17,334 nucleotides of DNA, taken from positions 1 to 17,334 of the forward strand of contig JANRAA010000241.1 in assembly GCA_030728235.1 (NCBI GenBank), read 5' to 3'. This document shows positions 7,295 through 16,600 of this stretch, piece by piece; the first letter of the stretch is position 1; every line of letters begins with the position of its first letter. The translations under genes were made by a program, and so were the position numbers. This DNA comes from Flavobacteriales bacterium. Its GTDB lineage: Bacteria; Bacteroidota; Bacteroidia; Flavobacteriales_D; Sanyastnellaceae. The notes beneath the pieces were generated by a model. That model saw nothing but the letters and a program-made list of their open reading frames with translations, had not been told where the DNA came from and did not search any database.

Positions 7295-10200
7295 TTAATT
7301 CATGCGTTCAATCGAGATTACCGTCGACAATTCCTCATCAACCTGCACGGCGTGTCCGCCCTCCAGATGATCAACAATTTCTAATTTTCCTGCCAACGTC
7401 TCCCGACAAATATAATCTAAATTGTTTTGGACAGCTGCCTCGATTTCAGCGTTACGACCAATGCGTAACGATATCTTATCGGTAACTTCCAAACCACTGT
7501 CTTTTCTTAAATTCTGAATGCGGTTTACCATCTCTCTTGCAATACCTTCTTGCACCAATTCTGGTGTAAGTGTTATATCCAAAGCAACGGTTATTCCACC
7601 ATCAGATACCACAAGCCAACCTGGGATATCTTGCGATTGAATCTCCACATCCGCCAGTTGCAACATTTGCTGTCCGCCTGGCAATTGTATCGCGATCTCA
7701 CCCGCCTTCTCTATCTCAGCAATCTCATCCTGTCCGAATCCCGCAACCAAAGCAGCAACCGCCTTCATGTCTTTACCAAAGCGAGGGCCTAAGGTCTTGA
7801 AGTTCGCCTTGATCGACTTAACGAGCACATTGGTATCGTGCAAGTACGTCAATTCCTTTACGTTCACCTCACTCAGTATCAGCTCTTCAACACGTTTCAA
7901 CATGCCTTCAAAAGCAGGATCCAAAATCGGAACCATGATGCGCTGAAGAGGTTGACGAACACGCAAACGCTCTTTCTTACGCAAACTCAACACCATCGAC
8001 GATATGCGCTGAGCGATATCCATGCGCTGCTCCATCTCCGGACGAATCATGTCTTCGTTCACCTTTGGGAAGGTCGACAAATGGACAGATTCTACGCCTC
8101 CTCGGCCTGAAACGGTGGTCAAATCTTTATACAAGCGTTCACTAAAGAACGGTGCTATTGGCGACGACAACTGAGCGATCGCTTCAAGGCAGGTGTACAA
8201 CGTTTGATATGCTGAAATCTTATCTGTGTTGTATTCTCCTTTCCAGAATCTGCGACGTCCGAGACGTACATACCAATTACTCAAATCCTCAACGGCGAAA
8301 TCTTGAATGAGTCGTCCGGCTCTTGTCGGCTCATACGTCCCATAGGCTTCGTCTACCTGTTTAACAAGTGTGTTCAGACGCGATAAAATCCACTGATCCA
8401 GTTCCGGACGTTCTTCAAAATTCACCTCTGGTTCAGCAAAACTGAATCCATCGATATTCGCATACAACGCGAAGAAGTTATACGTATTATAAACCGTACC
8501 AAAGAACTTGCGCTGCACTTCAGTGATTCCATCCAAATCAAATTTGAGGTTGTCCCAAGGCTGCGCATTGGTGATCATGTACCACCTTGTAGCATCTGGG
8601 CCATACTGATCGAGCGTCGTAAACGGATCCACAGCATTCTTCAAACGCTTCGACATCTTCTGTCCGTTCTTGTCTAAAACAAGGCCGTTCGAGATAACAT
8701 TCTTATATGCCACAGAATCAAACACCAAAGTTGCTATGGCATGCAGGGTATAAAACCAACCGCGGGTTTGGTCTACTCCTTCAGCAATGAAATCTGCGGG
8801 GAAAGCCAATCCTTTATCGATCAAGTCTTTATTTTCAAAAGGATAGTGCCATTGCGCGTAAGGCATCGCACCAGAATCAAACCACACGTCGATCAAGTCA
8901 GTCTCGCGCTTCATCGGCTTGCCTTCATCCGATACCAAAGTGATGGCATCAACGAACGGCTTGTGCAGATCAAAGGTGTCGTAGTTTTCATCAGACATAT
9001 CGGCAGGGTTGAAAGCATCGAACGGATTGTTCGTCATCACACCTGCTTTTACGGCATCCGCGCAAGCGCTTTTAAGCTCTTCAACAGAACCTATGCAGCG
9101 CGTCTCCTTGCCATCTTCTGTCCGCCATATCGGAATTGGAATACCCCAAAACCTTGAGCGGCTCAAATTCCAGTCGTTCAAGTTGTCGAGCCAGTTACCA
9201 AATCTTCCAGTACCCGTGCTCTCAGGTTTCCAGTTGATGGTCTTGTTGAGCTCAGACATGCGTGTTTTTCCGGCAGTGGCGCGGACAAACCAGCTATCGA
9301 GCGGGTAGTAAAGAATTGGTTTATCGGTTCTCCAACAATGTGGGTAAGTGTGCTCGTACTTTTCAACATTGAAAGCCAGTCCGCGTTCTTTGAGGCCAAT
9401 GGCTATTTCGACATCCACCGAGCGCTCTGGGCGTTGATCGTCGTCGTAATATTCATCTTTTACGTATTTGCCTCCAAGATCTCCCATGGCAGCGATGAAC
9501 TTCCCTTGTAAATCAACCAGAGGAATCGCATTGCCTGCACCGTCGTCAACCAACATCGGAGGAACTCCCGCTTCACGCGCAACTTGGGCATCATCTGCAC
9601 CGAACGTTGGTGCTGTATGCACGATACCCGTTCCATCTTCTGTAGTAACAAAAGCTCCAGGAATAACTCTGAATGCCTCTTGGGGACGATCCATTGGTTG
9701 GCAATACGGCAACAACTGATGGTACTTCATGCCCACCAAGTCTGAGCCCTTGCATCGACCAAGGATCTCGTATGGCTCATCTTTTTTCACAGGAAGGTGC
9801 TTTCCTTCAAGGGCAGCGGCCATCACAACCGTTATCTGATCTCCCGTGTAGCGGTTTGTAGTTGCTACAATGATGTATTCGATTTCTGGCCCAACTGTAA
9901 GCGCTGTATTCGATGGCAACGTCCACGGTGTAGTGGTCCATGCCAAGAAATACGCCTTTCCGTTCAATTTGCCGTTGGTAAGCGACAAGAACTTATCCAT
10001 GCTCTCGGCCTTCACCTCAAACTGAGCTACGATTGTGGTGTCTTTCACATTGCGATACGTACCCGGCTGGTTCAGCTCGTGGCTGCTCAACCCCGTACCT
10101 GCTTTCGGCGAATACGGTTGTATGGTGTAACCCTTATACAACAAATCGTTGCTGTACATGCGGTTCAACAACCACCAAACCGATTCAATGTATTTGTTTT

Positions 10201-10660
10201 GATACGTTACATACGGGTCGTTCATATCAACCCAGTAGCCCATCTGTTCAGTGAGGTTATTCCAAACATCCGTATAACGCATTACCGCTTTACGGCATGC
10301 TTCGTTGTATTCTTCAACACTGATGGTCTTTCCTATGTCTTCTTTGGTGATGCCAAGCTCTTTCTCAACACCAAGCTCCACAGGCAAACCGTGAGTATCC
10401 CATCCCGCTTTGCGTTTTACTTGATATCCCTTTAAGGTCTTGTATCTGCAGAAAATATCTTTAATAGCACGCGCCATGACGTGGTGAATGCCTGGCATAC
10501 CGTTCGCCGATGGCGGACCTTCGAAAAAGACAAAAGGCGCACTTCCCTCGCGAGAGGTGACGCTTTTCTCAAATACGTTATTCTCCTTCCAAAACTTCAA
10601 CACATCGTCGGCCAGCGCTGGAAGATTCAACTGTTTGTATTCAGGATATTTAGAGGCCAT
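7295..10660 (-). CDS. ileS: isoleucine--tRNA ligase
   Basis: A class I aminoacyl-tRNA synthetase of 1121 residues that charges tRNA-Ile in the cytosol. The HIGH motif appears as GIHH (57-60, in GPPSANGMPGIHH). The KMSKS motif is KMSKR (668-672). The CP1 editing domain shows TTTPWTLPSNTAL and DGTGIVHTAPTFGADD, and the specificity region shows WDTHGLPVELGVEKELG. The C-terminal anticodon-binding part contains RLGRRRFWKGE, and no four-cysteine zinc motif is evident at the end. The length, KMSKR and lack of the terminal zinc finger suggest the eukaryote-like (type 2) IleS class, in which some members resist mupirocin; resistance itself cannot be read from the sequence. It is the first gene of the operon with the DksA-like gene and lspA, and is divergent from the PorE-like gene. 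Confidence 0.97.
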   Translation of the reverse strand: MASKYPEYKQLNLPALADDVLKFWKENNVFEKSVTSREGSAPFVFFEGPPSANGMPGIHHVMARAIKDIFCRYKTLKGYQVKRKAGWDTHGLPVELGVEKELGITKEDIGKTISVEEYNEACRKAVMRYTDVWNNLTEQMGYWVDMNDPYVTYQNKYIESVWWLLNRMYSNDLLYKGYTIQPYSPKAGTGLSSHELNQPGTYRNVKDTTIVAQFEVKAESMDKFLSLTNGKLNGKAYFLAWTTTPWTLPSNTALTVGPEIEYIIVATTNRYTGDQITVVMAAALEGKHLPVKKDEPYEILGRCKGSDLVGMKYHQLLPYCQPMDRPQEAFRVIPGAFVTTEDGTGIVHTAPTFGADDAQVAREAGVPPMLVDDGAGNAIPLVDLQGKFIAAMGDLGGKYVKDEYYDDDQRPERSVDVEIAIGLKERGLAFNVEKYEHTYPHCWRTDKPILYYPLDSWFVRATAGKTRMSELNKTINWKPESTGTGRFGNWLDNLNDWNLSRSRFWGIPIPIWRTEDGKETRCIGSVEELKSACADAVKAGVMTNNPFDAFNPADMSDENYDTFDLHKPFVDAITLVSDEGKPMKRETDLIDVWFDSGAMPYAQWHYPFENKDLIDKGLAFPADFIAEGVDQTRGWFYTLHAIATLVFDSVAYKNVISNGLVLDKNGQKMSKRLKNAVDPFTTLDQYGPDATRWYMITNAQPWDNLKFDLDGITEVQRKFFGTVYNTYNFFALYANIDGFSFAEPEVNFEERPELDQWILSRLNTLVKQVDEAYGTYEPTRAGRLIQDFAVEDLSNWYVRLGRRRFWKGEYNTDKISAYQTLYTCLEAIAQLSSPIAPFFSERLYKDLTTVSGRGGVESVHLSTFPKVNEDMIRPEMEQRMDIAQRISSMVLSLRKKERLRVRQPLQRIMVPILDPAFEGMLKRVEELILSEVNVKELTYLHDTNVLVKSIKANFKTLGPRFGKDMKAVAALVAGFGQDEIAEIEKAGEIAIQLPGGQQMLQLADVEIQSQDIPGWLVVSDGGITVALDITLTPELVQEGIAREMVNRIQNLRKDSGLEVTDKISLRIGRNAEIEAAVQNNLDYICRETLAGKLEIVDHLEGGHAVQVDEELSTVISIERMN

Positions 10661-10706
10661 TCAGCTCATTTTTTGAATGCGCGAAGATAATGATTTTAAG
10701 AGGAAT

Positions 10707-10718
10707 AAAGCGCGCTTT
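10707..10718. promoter_or_regulatory. 12-bp perfect palindrome in the divergent ileS / PorE-like intergenic region
   Basis: AAAGCGCGCTTT reads the same on both strands and lies 47 bases upstream of the ileS start and about 95 bases before the PorE-like start. A GCGCG block at 10679-10683 could also pair with CGCGC at 10711-10715. The location suits an operator for either gene, but no factor can be named and a GC-rich palindrome may be coincidental. Confidence 0.2.
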
Positions 10719-10813
10719 TGGAGGCCATGTAAGTCGTGTCTGACATTTTTATAGGGCGGAGTCCGATAAACTTGCAACGCTTGTTGGTGGTAAAAGAAAC
10801 GACAATTCGTAAA

Positions 10814-13258
10814 ATGAAAAACGTACGCCCTTTTGTGATCTTAGTTTGGTTGGTCTGTGTTTTCGCAGTCACTGTGGGAGCTACCGACAATCTTGAGCTA
10901 CCAAGACAAGCCAAAAAAGCTGAGGAACTCTTTGGTTCTTTCGACTATTTGGATGCACTTGAGATGTTTCAAATTGCGCACACCAAAGCACCTGACCATC
11001 CTTTCATCCTTCGCCGCATTGCTGATTGCTATCGCCTTCTGGGCATGGAAGAAGAATCGGTGGAGTGGTACCAAAAGTCTGTCCTCGCAGGCCCTTACGA
11101 CGAAATGGATTATTACTACTGCGCCAGCGCTTTGCGATCTCTAGGTCAAGATGAGGCTGCCGTGCATTGGATAAACCAATTCTTCGAGCACGCTCCCGAT
11201 GACTCCCGCGCACAGCGCCTGCATGACGATCCCAACTACTTCCAAGCACTCATTTCCGATAAACCAAACTTCAACACAGCCAGTTTGGGCGCGAATGTGG
11301 GCAGATCACTCGGGCCCCCTGCGAAAGGTGAAGAGCTGATGTTTGTTCCAATCGCAAGCGGCATTGACGATGGTTGGTATCCGCATAAGCGGTTTTTAGT
11401 GGATTATGATTTATACGCTACTAGCGTTGACGACATGTTCAACCTCGTCTCAGCAGAACCCGTAGCTGGAGAAGTGAACTCGTTGTTTTCCGAAGGACCT
11501 TCTTGCTACGACCGCATGCGAAATGTGCTGTATGTAACACGCTTCTATGCTAAAAAAGAAGTACCAACGCTCAACGGAACACCTGCCGTGGCATCAGCTA
11601 TCATCAGCTTCAAACTGGTGAACGGTGAGTGGAAAACCTCGAAAGATTTTCCGTTCAACGACCCAAACACAAGCCAAGCTTACCCAGCGCTTTCCCCAGA
11701 TGGCAACTCTTTGTATTTCTCATCGAACAAAGACGGACATGGTTTTGATATCTATGTCGCTACGCGCACTGAATCAGGATGGGGTGAGCCACGCTCTTTG
11801 AATGCAAACATCAACACCGAAGGCGATGAAATTTACCCAGCTTTTGGGCCGAAGGGAGAGTTTATTTTTGCTTCTAACGGACATCCCGGCTTGGGCGGAT
11901 TGGATATATTCTTCGGTTTTCCAAATGGATCTGGTGAAGCTATAAATCCCGGAATGCCCGTAAATAGTAGAGACGACGACTTCGGAATGATGTACATCGG
12001 TGATGAGTTCGGATATTTCTGCAGCGACCGTGAAGCAACCTCCGGTGGCGACGATTTGTTCTGGTGGGAAACCTGGCATGAAGTGGTTGAAACTGAAATC
12101 GTATTGATGTCATCTGAAGGACTTCCTATGAATCCGAAAGAAGTCGAAATTCGAAACCTTCGCACCGATGAAGCATACACCAAATCAGCCGCACGTGGCA
12201 GTTTTGTCGCTAGTCTAAACGGTGAAGACACCTTCGAAATTACATGGAAACATGAGGATCAAAAGTTTGTGATGCACTGCACACCAGAAAAAACACCCCT
12301 CGGATTGAGGTATGCTTACGACTCTCCAAATGCAGGCAAGTTTTTAGCCGATGCACAAGTGCTTACCTATCGAGAAAGTGCTTTCAGAAAGAAAAAACTT
12401 CCTGCTCAAAAATGGAAAGAACGCAACCTCACAGATCAAACAAACTACGCATTTAACAATACCGGCGAACGCTCTTACTTCCAAGCAATGTGGCAAACCA
12501 CAGATATGAATTGCCCTGAAGAAGGTAGCCGTGTCTTCATTAAAAATGTCGAAAATGGTGGCGTCGCTTACTTCGACGTCAACAAACAACCAACAGCAGA
12601 ATTTGAAATTACCAAGAATCAATTGCATGTCCTCACCTGGCAAACGCAAGACGGACGAGAGATGAAGGTTTTTTTCACTCCCGACAATGAAGATGTCGCT
12701 TTCGCGGATGCTACACAACAATTCAACTACGCCTTCACCGAAGAGCCATTGCTATTGGCCCAACAACTCGATGCTGCTAAATTCAAAGAGCTGTTTTCAG
12801 CAAGTGCCGACAGCGAAGGGGGTATTGTAAAAGCTGACGATATGTTCTCTTTCTCAGGCGGAAATGGAACCGTACGGAAAACACCAGAGGGCTTAGTAAT
12901 GTCGGCTGGAGCCGTATACTTCGCATTCGATAGCGGTGTTCTTTCAAAAAACGAATTCGGAAAACTCGGTGAAATCATCGGCATGTTAGCGGATCAACCT
13001 GACTTGAAAATCAAAATCAACGCGCACACCGATGCACGTGGAGATAAAAAATACAACCTCTTTCTCTCAAAGAAAAGAGCAATGTCGACCCGCGATGCTT
13101 TGGTAAAAGCCGGAATATCATCCGACCGTATCGTCTTGGAATGGAATGGTGAAGATGAGCTGGTAAACGATTGTTCAGATGGCAAGTTCTGCTCAACAGC
13201 TCAACATAAACTAAATCGCCGAGCTGAACTCTCATTGCTGCTCCCTGAATCTGTATAA
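10814..13258 (+). CDS. TPR / PD40 propeller / OmpA-domain envelope protein, PorE-like
   Basis: An 814-residue exported protein. I chose the ATG at 10814 because it places a clean signal peptide (FVILVWLVCVFAVTVGA) at the N-terminus; an upstream in-frame ATG at 10736 would add 26 residues before it. Domains in order are TPR-like helices (about 25-140), a beta-propeller with PD40-type blades (about 180-420; ALSPDGNSLYFSSNKDG, AFGPKGEFIFASNG, GDEFGYFCSDREATSGGDD), two related beta-rich segments (about 425-510 and 560-655), and a C-terminal OmpA domain (about 698-812; VYFAFDSGVLS, INAHTDARG, NRRAELS). The peptidoglycan-binding residues D740 and R755 are intact. This order resembles PorE of the type IX secretion system (TPR, propeller, carboxypeptidase-regulatory-like domain, OmpA). 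Bacteroidota carry many paralogues, so the exact role is open. A terminator follows at 13291-13321 and a likely T9SS-exported adhesin lies downstream. Confidence 0.85.
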   Translation: MKNVRPFVILVWLVCVFAVTVGATDNLELPRQAKKAEELFGSFDYLDALEMFQIAHTKAPDHPFILRRIADCYRLLGMEEESVEWYQKSVLAGPYDEMDYYYCASALRSLGQDEAAVHWINQFFEHAPDDSRAQRLHDDPNYFQALISDKPNFNTASLGANVGRSLGPPAKGEELMFVPIASGIDDGWYPHKRFLVDYDLYATSVDDMFNLVSAEPVAGEVNSLFSEGPSCYDRMRNVLYVTRFYAKKEVPTLNGTPAVASAIISFKLVNGEWKTSKDFPFNDPNTSQAYPALSPDGNSLYFSSNKDGHGFDIYVATRTESGWGEPRSLNANINTEGDEIYPAFGPKGEFIFASNGHPGLGGLDIFFGFPNGSGEAINPGMPVNSRDDDFGMMYIGDEFGYFCSDREATSGGDDLFWWETWHEVVETEIVLMSSEGLPMNPKEVEIRNLRTDEAYTKSAARGSFVASLNGEDTFEITWKHEDQKFVMHCTPEKTPLGLRYAYDSPNAGKFLADAQVLTYRESAFRKKKLPAQKWKERNLTDQTNYAFNNTGERSYFQAMWQTTDMNCPEEGSRVFIKNVENGGVAYFDVNKQPTAEFEITKNQLHVLTWQTQDGREMKVFFTPDNEDVAFADATQQFNYAFTEEPLLLAQQLDAAKFKELFSASADSEGGIVKADDMFSFSGGNGTVRKTPEGLVMSAGAVYFAFDSGVLSKNEFGKLGEIIGMLADQPDLKIKINAHTDARGDKKYNLFLSKKRAMSTRDALVKAGISSDRIVLEWNGEDELVNDCSDGKFCSTAQHKLNRRAELSLLLPESV

Positions 13259-13290
13259 CCTGTTCTAAAAAATATTCACTAAAACTCCTG

Positions 13291-13321
13291 AAAGGGCTGT
13301 CTCGTAATGAGGCGGCCCTTT
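13291..13321 (+). terminator. intrinsic terminator of the PorE-like gene
   Basis: AAAGGGC (13291-13297) pairs with GCCCTTT (13315-13321). The inner bases continue the stem to 13 bp with two G·U pairs around a GTAAT loop. It starts 32 bases after the stop codon. The tail is U-rich but interrupted (CTGGTTATT), and the leading A run could also serve transcription from the right. Confidence 0.7.
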
Positions 13322-13420
13322 CTGGTTATTGCCTATTCAATTTCCAAATTTGAACGATAAAATAAAAAATCAATCAATTATTTATAGCATATCTACTTGA
13401 TTATCTGTCACTTGTGAGAT

Positions 13421-13443
13421 TTGTCCTACAAAACTTGTAAGAA
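13421..13443 (+). promoter_or_regulatory. TTGT-N3-ACAA-N5-GTAAGAA element, copy B
   Basis: TTGTCCTACAA (13421-13431), five bases, then GTAAGAA (13437-13443): same arms, same spacing and same trailing heptamer as copy A at 523-545. The central three bases (CCT) are the reverse complement of those in copy A (AGG). It lies about 230 bases before the adhesin ATG on the same strand. A role in adhesin expression is inferred from position. Confidence 0.35.
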
Positions 13444-13531
13444 AACATAACCTTTTATGTAGTCCAAAGGTATAAGAACCCGAAAACCATTTTTTGAAAC
13501 TTATCTAACCTAATCTCTAACATTCACTTTT

Positions 13532-13600
13532 ATGAGATACGACTACAAACACTCCGACCGCAAACCATCAGTTCAACCTGAAAATCAGCGGAACATCTGA
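13532..13600 (+). other. 22-residue upstream reading frame in the adhesin leader
   Basis: ATG at 13532 opens a 22-residue frame, rich in charged and polar residues (MRYDYKHSDRK...), ending at TGA 13598-13600, 73 bases before the adhesin start. It could be a leader peptide, or a remnant. Shifting by one base at 13532-13536 would join this ATG to the adhesin frame, which is open from 13536 onward but lacks an ATG before 13674. Translation is unproven. Confidence 0.15.
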
Positions 13601-13673
13601 ACGGACTTTAGGGGCTAAGAACCCTCTTCATACATCATCATCATTTTCATCATTCACTCATCATAACGAAGTT

Positions 13674-16600
13674 ATGAAACAGGCCATCCCTTGCCCGAAT
13701 TTCGGGAAGATTACCAAATCCAAAATACTGCCAATCAGTATTTTAACAGTCTTATCCTTGCTATTCACTACAGCTTCTGCTCAGCTTGTAGTCGACCAAA
13801 ACGCGTCGATTGCAGCCATGCAGAATTTGATTGAAGGAACTGGTTTGACGATCTCCAACTTTACCATCACTGCCGGTCAAAACCAACAGTATGGAACATT
13901 CACCTATACGCCTGATGGAGTATTGGGATTGGATCAAGGTATCATTCTATCCACTGGAACTTGCAACCAAGCAATTGGTCCAAACAACACCGGTGAGTCA
14001 TCTTCCAATAGACCAGACTATGCCGATCCGGATATTTTGTTGCTTTCTCCATTGGCCTCGAGAGATGCTTGTGTGATTGAGTTTGATGTAGTGCCAAAGT
14101 GTGATACACTGCAAATCGATTTCGTATTCGCCTCAGAAGAGTACAACGAATGGGTATGTTCCGACTTTAACGATGCTTTCGCATTCTTCGTGAGTGGTCC
14201 TGGTATCGCCGGTCCTTTCTCAAACGGTGCTGAAAACTTTGCAATACTACCAGATGGGACCGGTGTGGCAATTGGTAGCGTTAACAACGGTACTCCTGGC
14301 GGTGGAATGGATCCTGCAAACTGTCAAAGTCTCGCTAACGCTGCTTTCTTTACAGATAACACTGGAGGTGTAAACCTTCAACATGATGGTTTCACTGTTC
14401 CACTTTCTGCAAAGGGAGTGGTTGTCCCTTGTCAAACCTACCACGTAAAATTGGTTATCGCCGATGCTGGTGATAGCAGCTGGGATTCTGCCGTATTCTT
14501 GAAAAGCTTCTCTTGTCCAGGTCAATTGGTGGATATCAATCCAGACCCTATTTTCCCTAACGTTGTTGAAGGTTGCCAGTTCGGTATTTTCCGATTGGAA
14601 AGAGGTGGAGACACCACTGTTGCCTTGGATGTTGACTTGACTTTCGGTGGGACAGCAATCTACAATGTCGATTACTCGTTAGTAGACATTTTCATGAACC
14701 CTGCGCCGACTACTGTGTCGTTTGCAGCAAACGAAACTGTAAAAATATTTGCTCTTCTCGGTACACAAGACTTTACTGCAGAAGGCGTTGAATCAATAGA
14801 CATTACTGCAACCTGGAACATCTGTTCAGAAGTTCTAAGTGCAACCCAATCTTTCGAACTTCAAGACGTGTCCGTAGCACTGGTCTGTCCTGCAGATATG
14901 ATGGTCCCAGCAACTCCCGGCCTATGCGGAGCAAATGTTACCTGGCCGCTGCCTACAGTAATTTCTAACTGTAATGGCGTTCTTCTCAATCGCACCGATG
15001 GATTGCCTTTCGTTCAAGGTTCTTTCATGCCACTTGGGACATACACAATATCATACACAGGTATTATGGGCGGCGCGGCATCTGATAACTGTTCGTTCAA
15101 CATCACCGTTTTTGACAACGAAGCGCCGACAATTAACTGTCCAGCCAACATTACCACCAATGCCAACGCAAGCGGATGCTCTGCAAATATCACTATGCCT
15201 GTGCTAACAGCAACCGATAACTGCGGTATAGCAAGCATAACAAACGATAGAACCGGTAGCAATAACGCTTCTGGAAACTACCCGCTCGGCACTACAGTAG
15301 TAAACTGGACTGTGACCGATGTAAACGGAAATGTTAGCACGTGCTCAACAACGGTTGTGGTGAATAATTCTTTGGTGGCCAACGCTGGCGCGGATGCTAG
15401 TGTTTGCATCGGTACGCCATACACAATCACTGGATCAGCATCTGGTGGAACAGCTCCTTATACCTACTCTTGGAACAATGGTCTGGGTGCTGGTGCATCT
15501 CATGCTGTTTCCCCTGGTTCTACAACTACCTACACGGTGACAGTCACCGACGCCAATGGTTGCACCTCGACCGACGCGGTAACCCTTACAACAATGGTAG
15601 CTCCAAACGCTACAGTTTCTGTCGGTGTTCCAACTTGTGGCGCTTCCAATGGTAGCATTACTTTCACCTTTAGCGACACTCCTGGAAGATCTGCCATTGA
15701 ATTCAGTCTAAATGGAGGAGTGTCATACCAATCACAGGTGAATGATAACTCAGGGTCTGTTACTTATAACGGACTATCTGAAGGCACTTACAACCTTTGG
15801 GTGCGCTGGGGTAACGATGATTGTCCAGTAGAGCTAGGTGACTTCCTGCTCGCTGCAATAGACACTACAAACCCTACAATCATTTGTCCAGCTGCAGTTA
15901 ACGCGAACACAGACTCTGGTGCTTGCTTTGCTACTGTTGTCCTCACTGCGCCGGCTACTTCCGACAACTGCGCTGTAGCCTCAGTTACCAATAACGCACC
16001 TGCTACATTCCCGATCGGTACTACTACCGTTACTTGGACTGTAACTGACAATGCTGGTAACTCTGCTACTTGTACTCAGAACGTAACAGTTACTGATAAC
16101 GAAAATCCTACTATCACTTGTGCCGCTGCAGTGAACGCAAACACAAACCCTGGTTCTTGCTTTGCAACTGTGGTTCTTACCGCACCTGCTACTTCTGATA
16201 ACTGCACCGTTGCTTCGGTTACCAACAACGCGCCTGCTACTTTCCCGATCGGCACTACTACCGTAACGTGGACTGTGACAGACAACGCGGGTAACACCGC
16301 AACTTGTACTCAGAACGTAACGGTTACTGATAACGAAAATCCTACTATCACTTGCGCTGCTGCAGTGAACGCAAACACAAACCCTGGTTCTTGCTTTGCA
16401 ACTGTGGTTCTTACCGCACCTGCTACTTCTGATAACTGCACCGTTGCTTCGGTTACCAACAACGCGCCTGCTACTTTCCCGATCGGCACTACTACCGTAA
16501 CGTGGACTGTGACAGACAACGCGGGTAACACCGCAACTTGTACTCAGAACGTAACGGTTACTGATAACGAAAATCCTACTATCACTTGCGCTGCTGCAGT

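Larger units (their letters stand above)
13322..13673. other. leader region of the HYR adhesin gene
   Basis: About 350 bases without a standard gene. It contains AT-rich DNA (13335-13410), the palindromic element shared with 523-545 (13421-13443), and an inverted repeat ACATAA/TTATGT at 13445-13460. A 9-base direct repeat, CTTGTGAGA at 13411 and CTTGTAAGA at 13434, overlaps the element. A 22-codon reading frame (13532-13600) and a TCATCA-rich stretch (13633-13664) follow. No full TTG-N19-TAnnTTTG promoter was found. Confidence 0.5.

Noticed and set aside
7550..10435. Plus-strand frames of up to 212 residues inside ileS
   Set aside because: They are opposite a full-length, motif-complete isoleucyl-tRNA synthetase and have no recognisable domain or start context.
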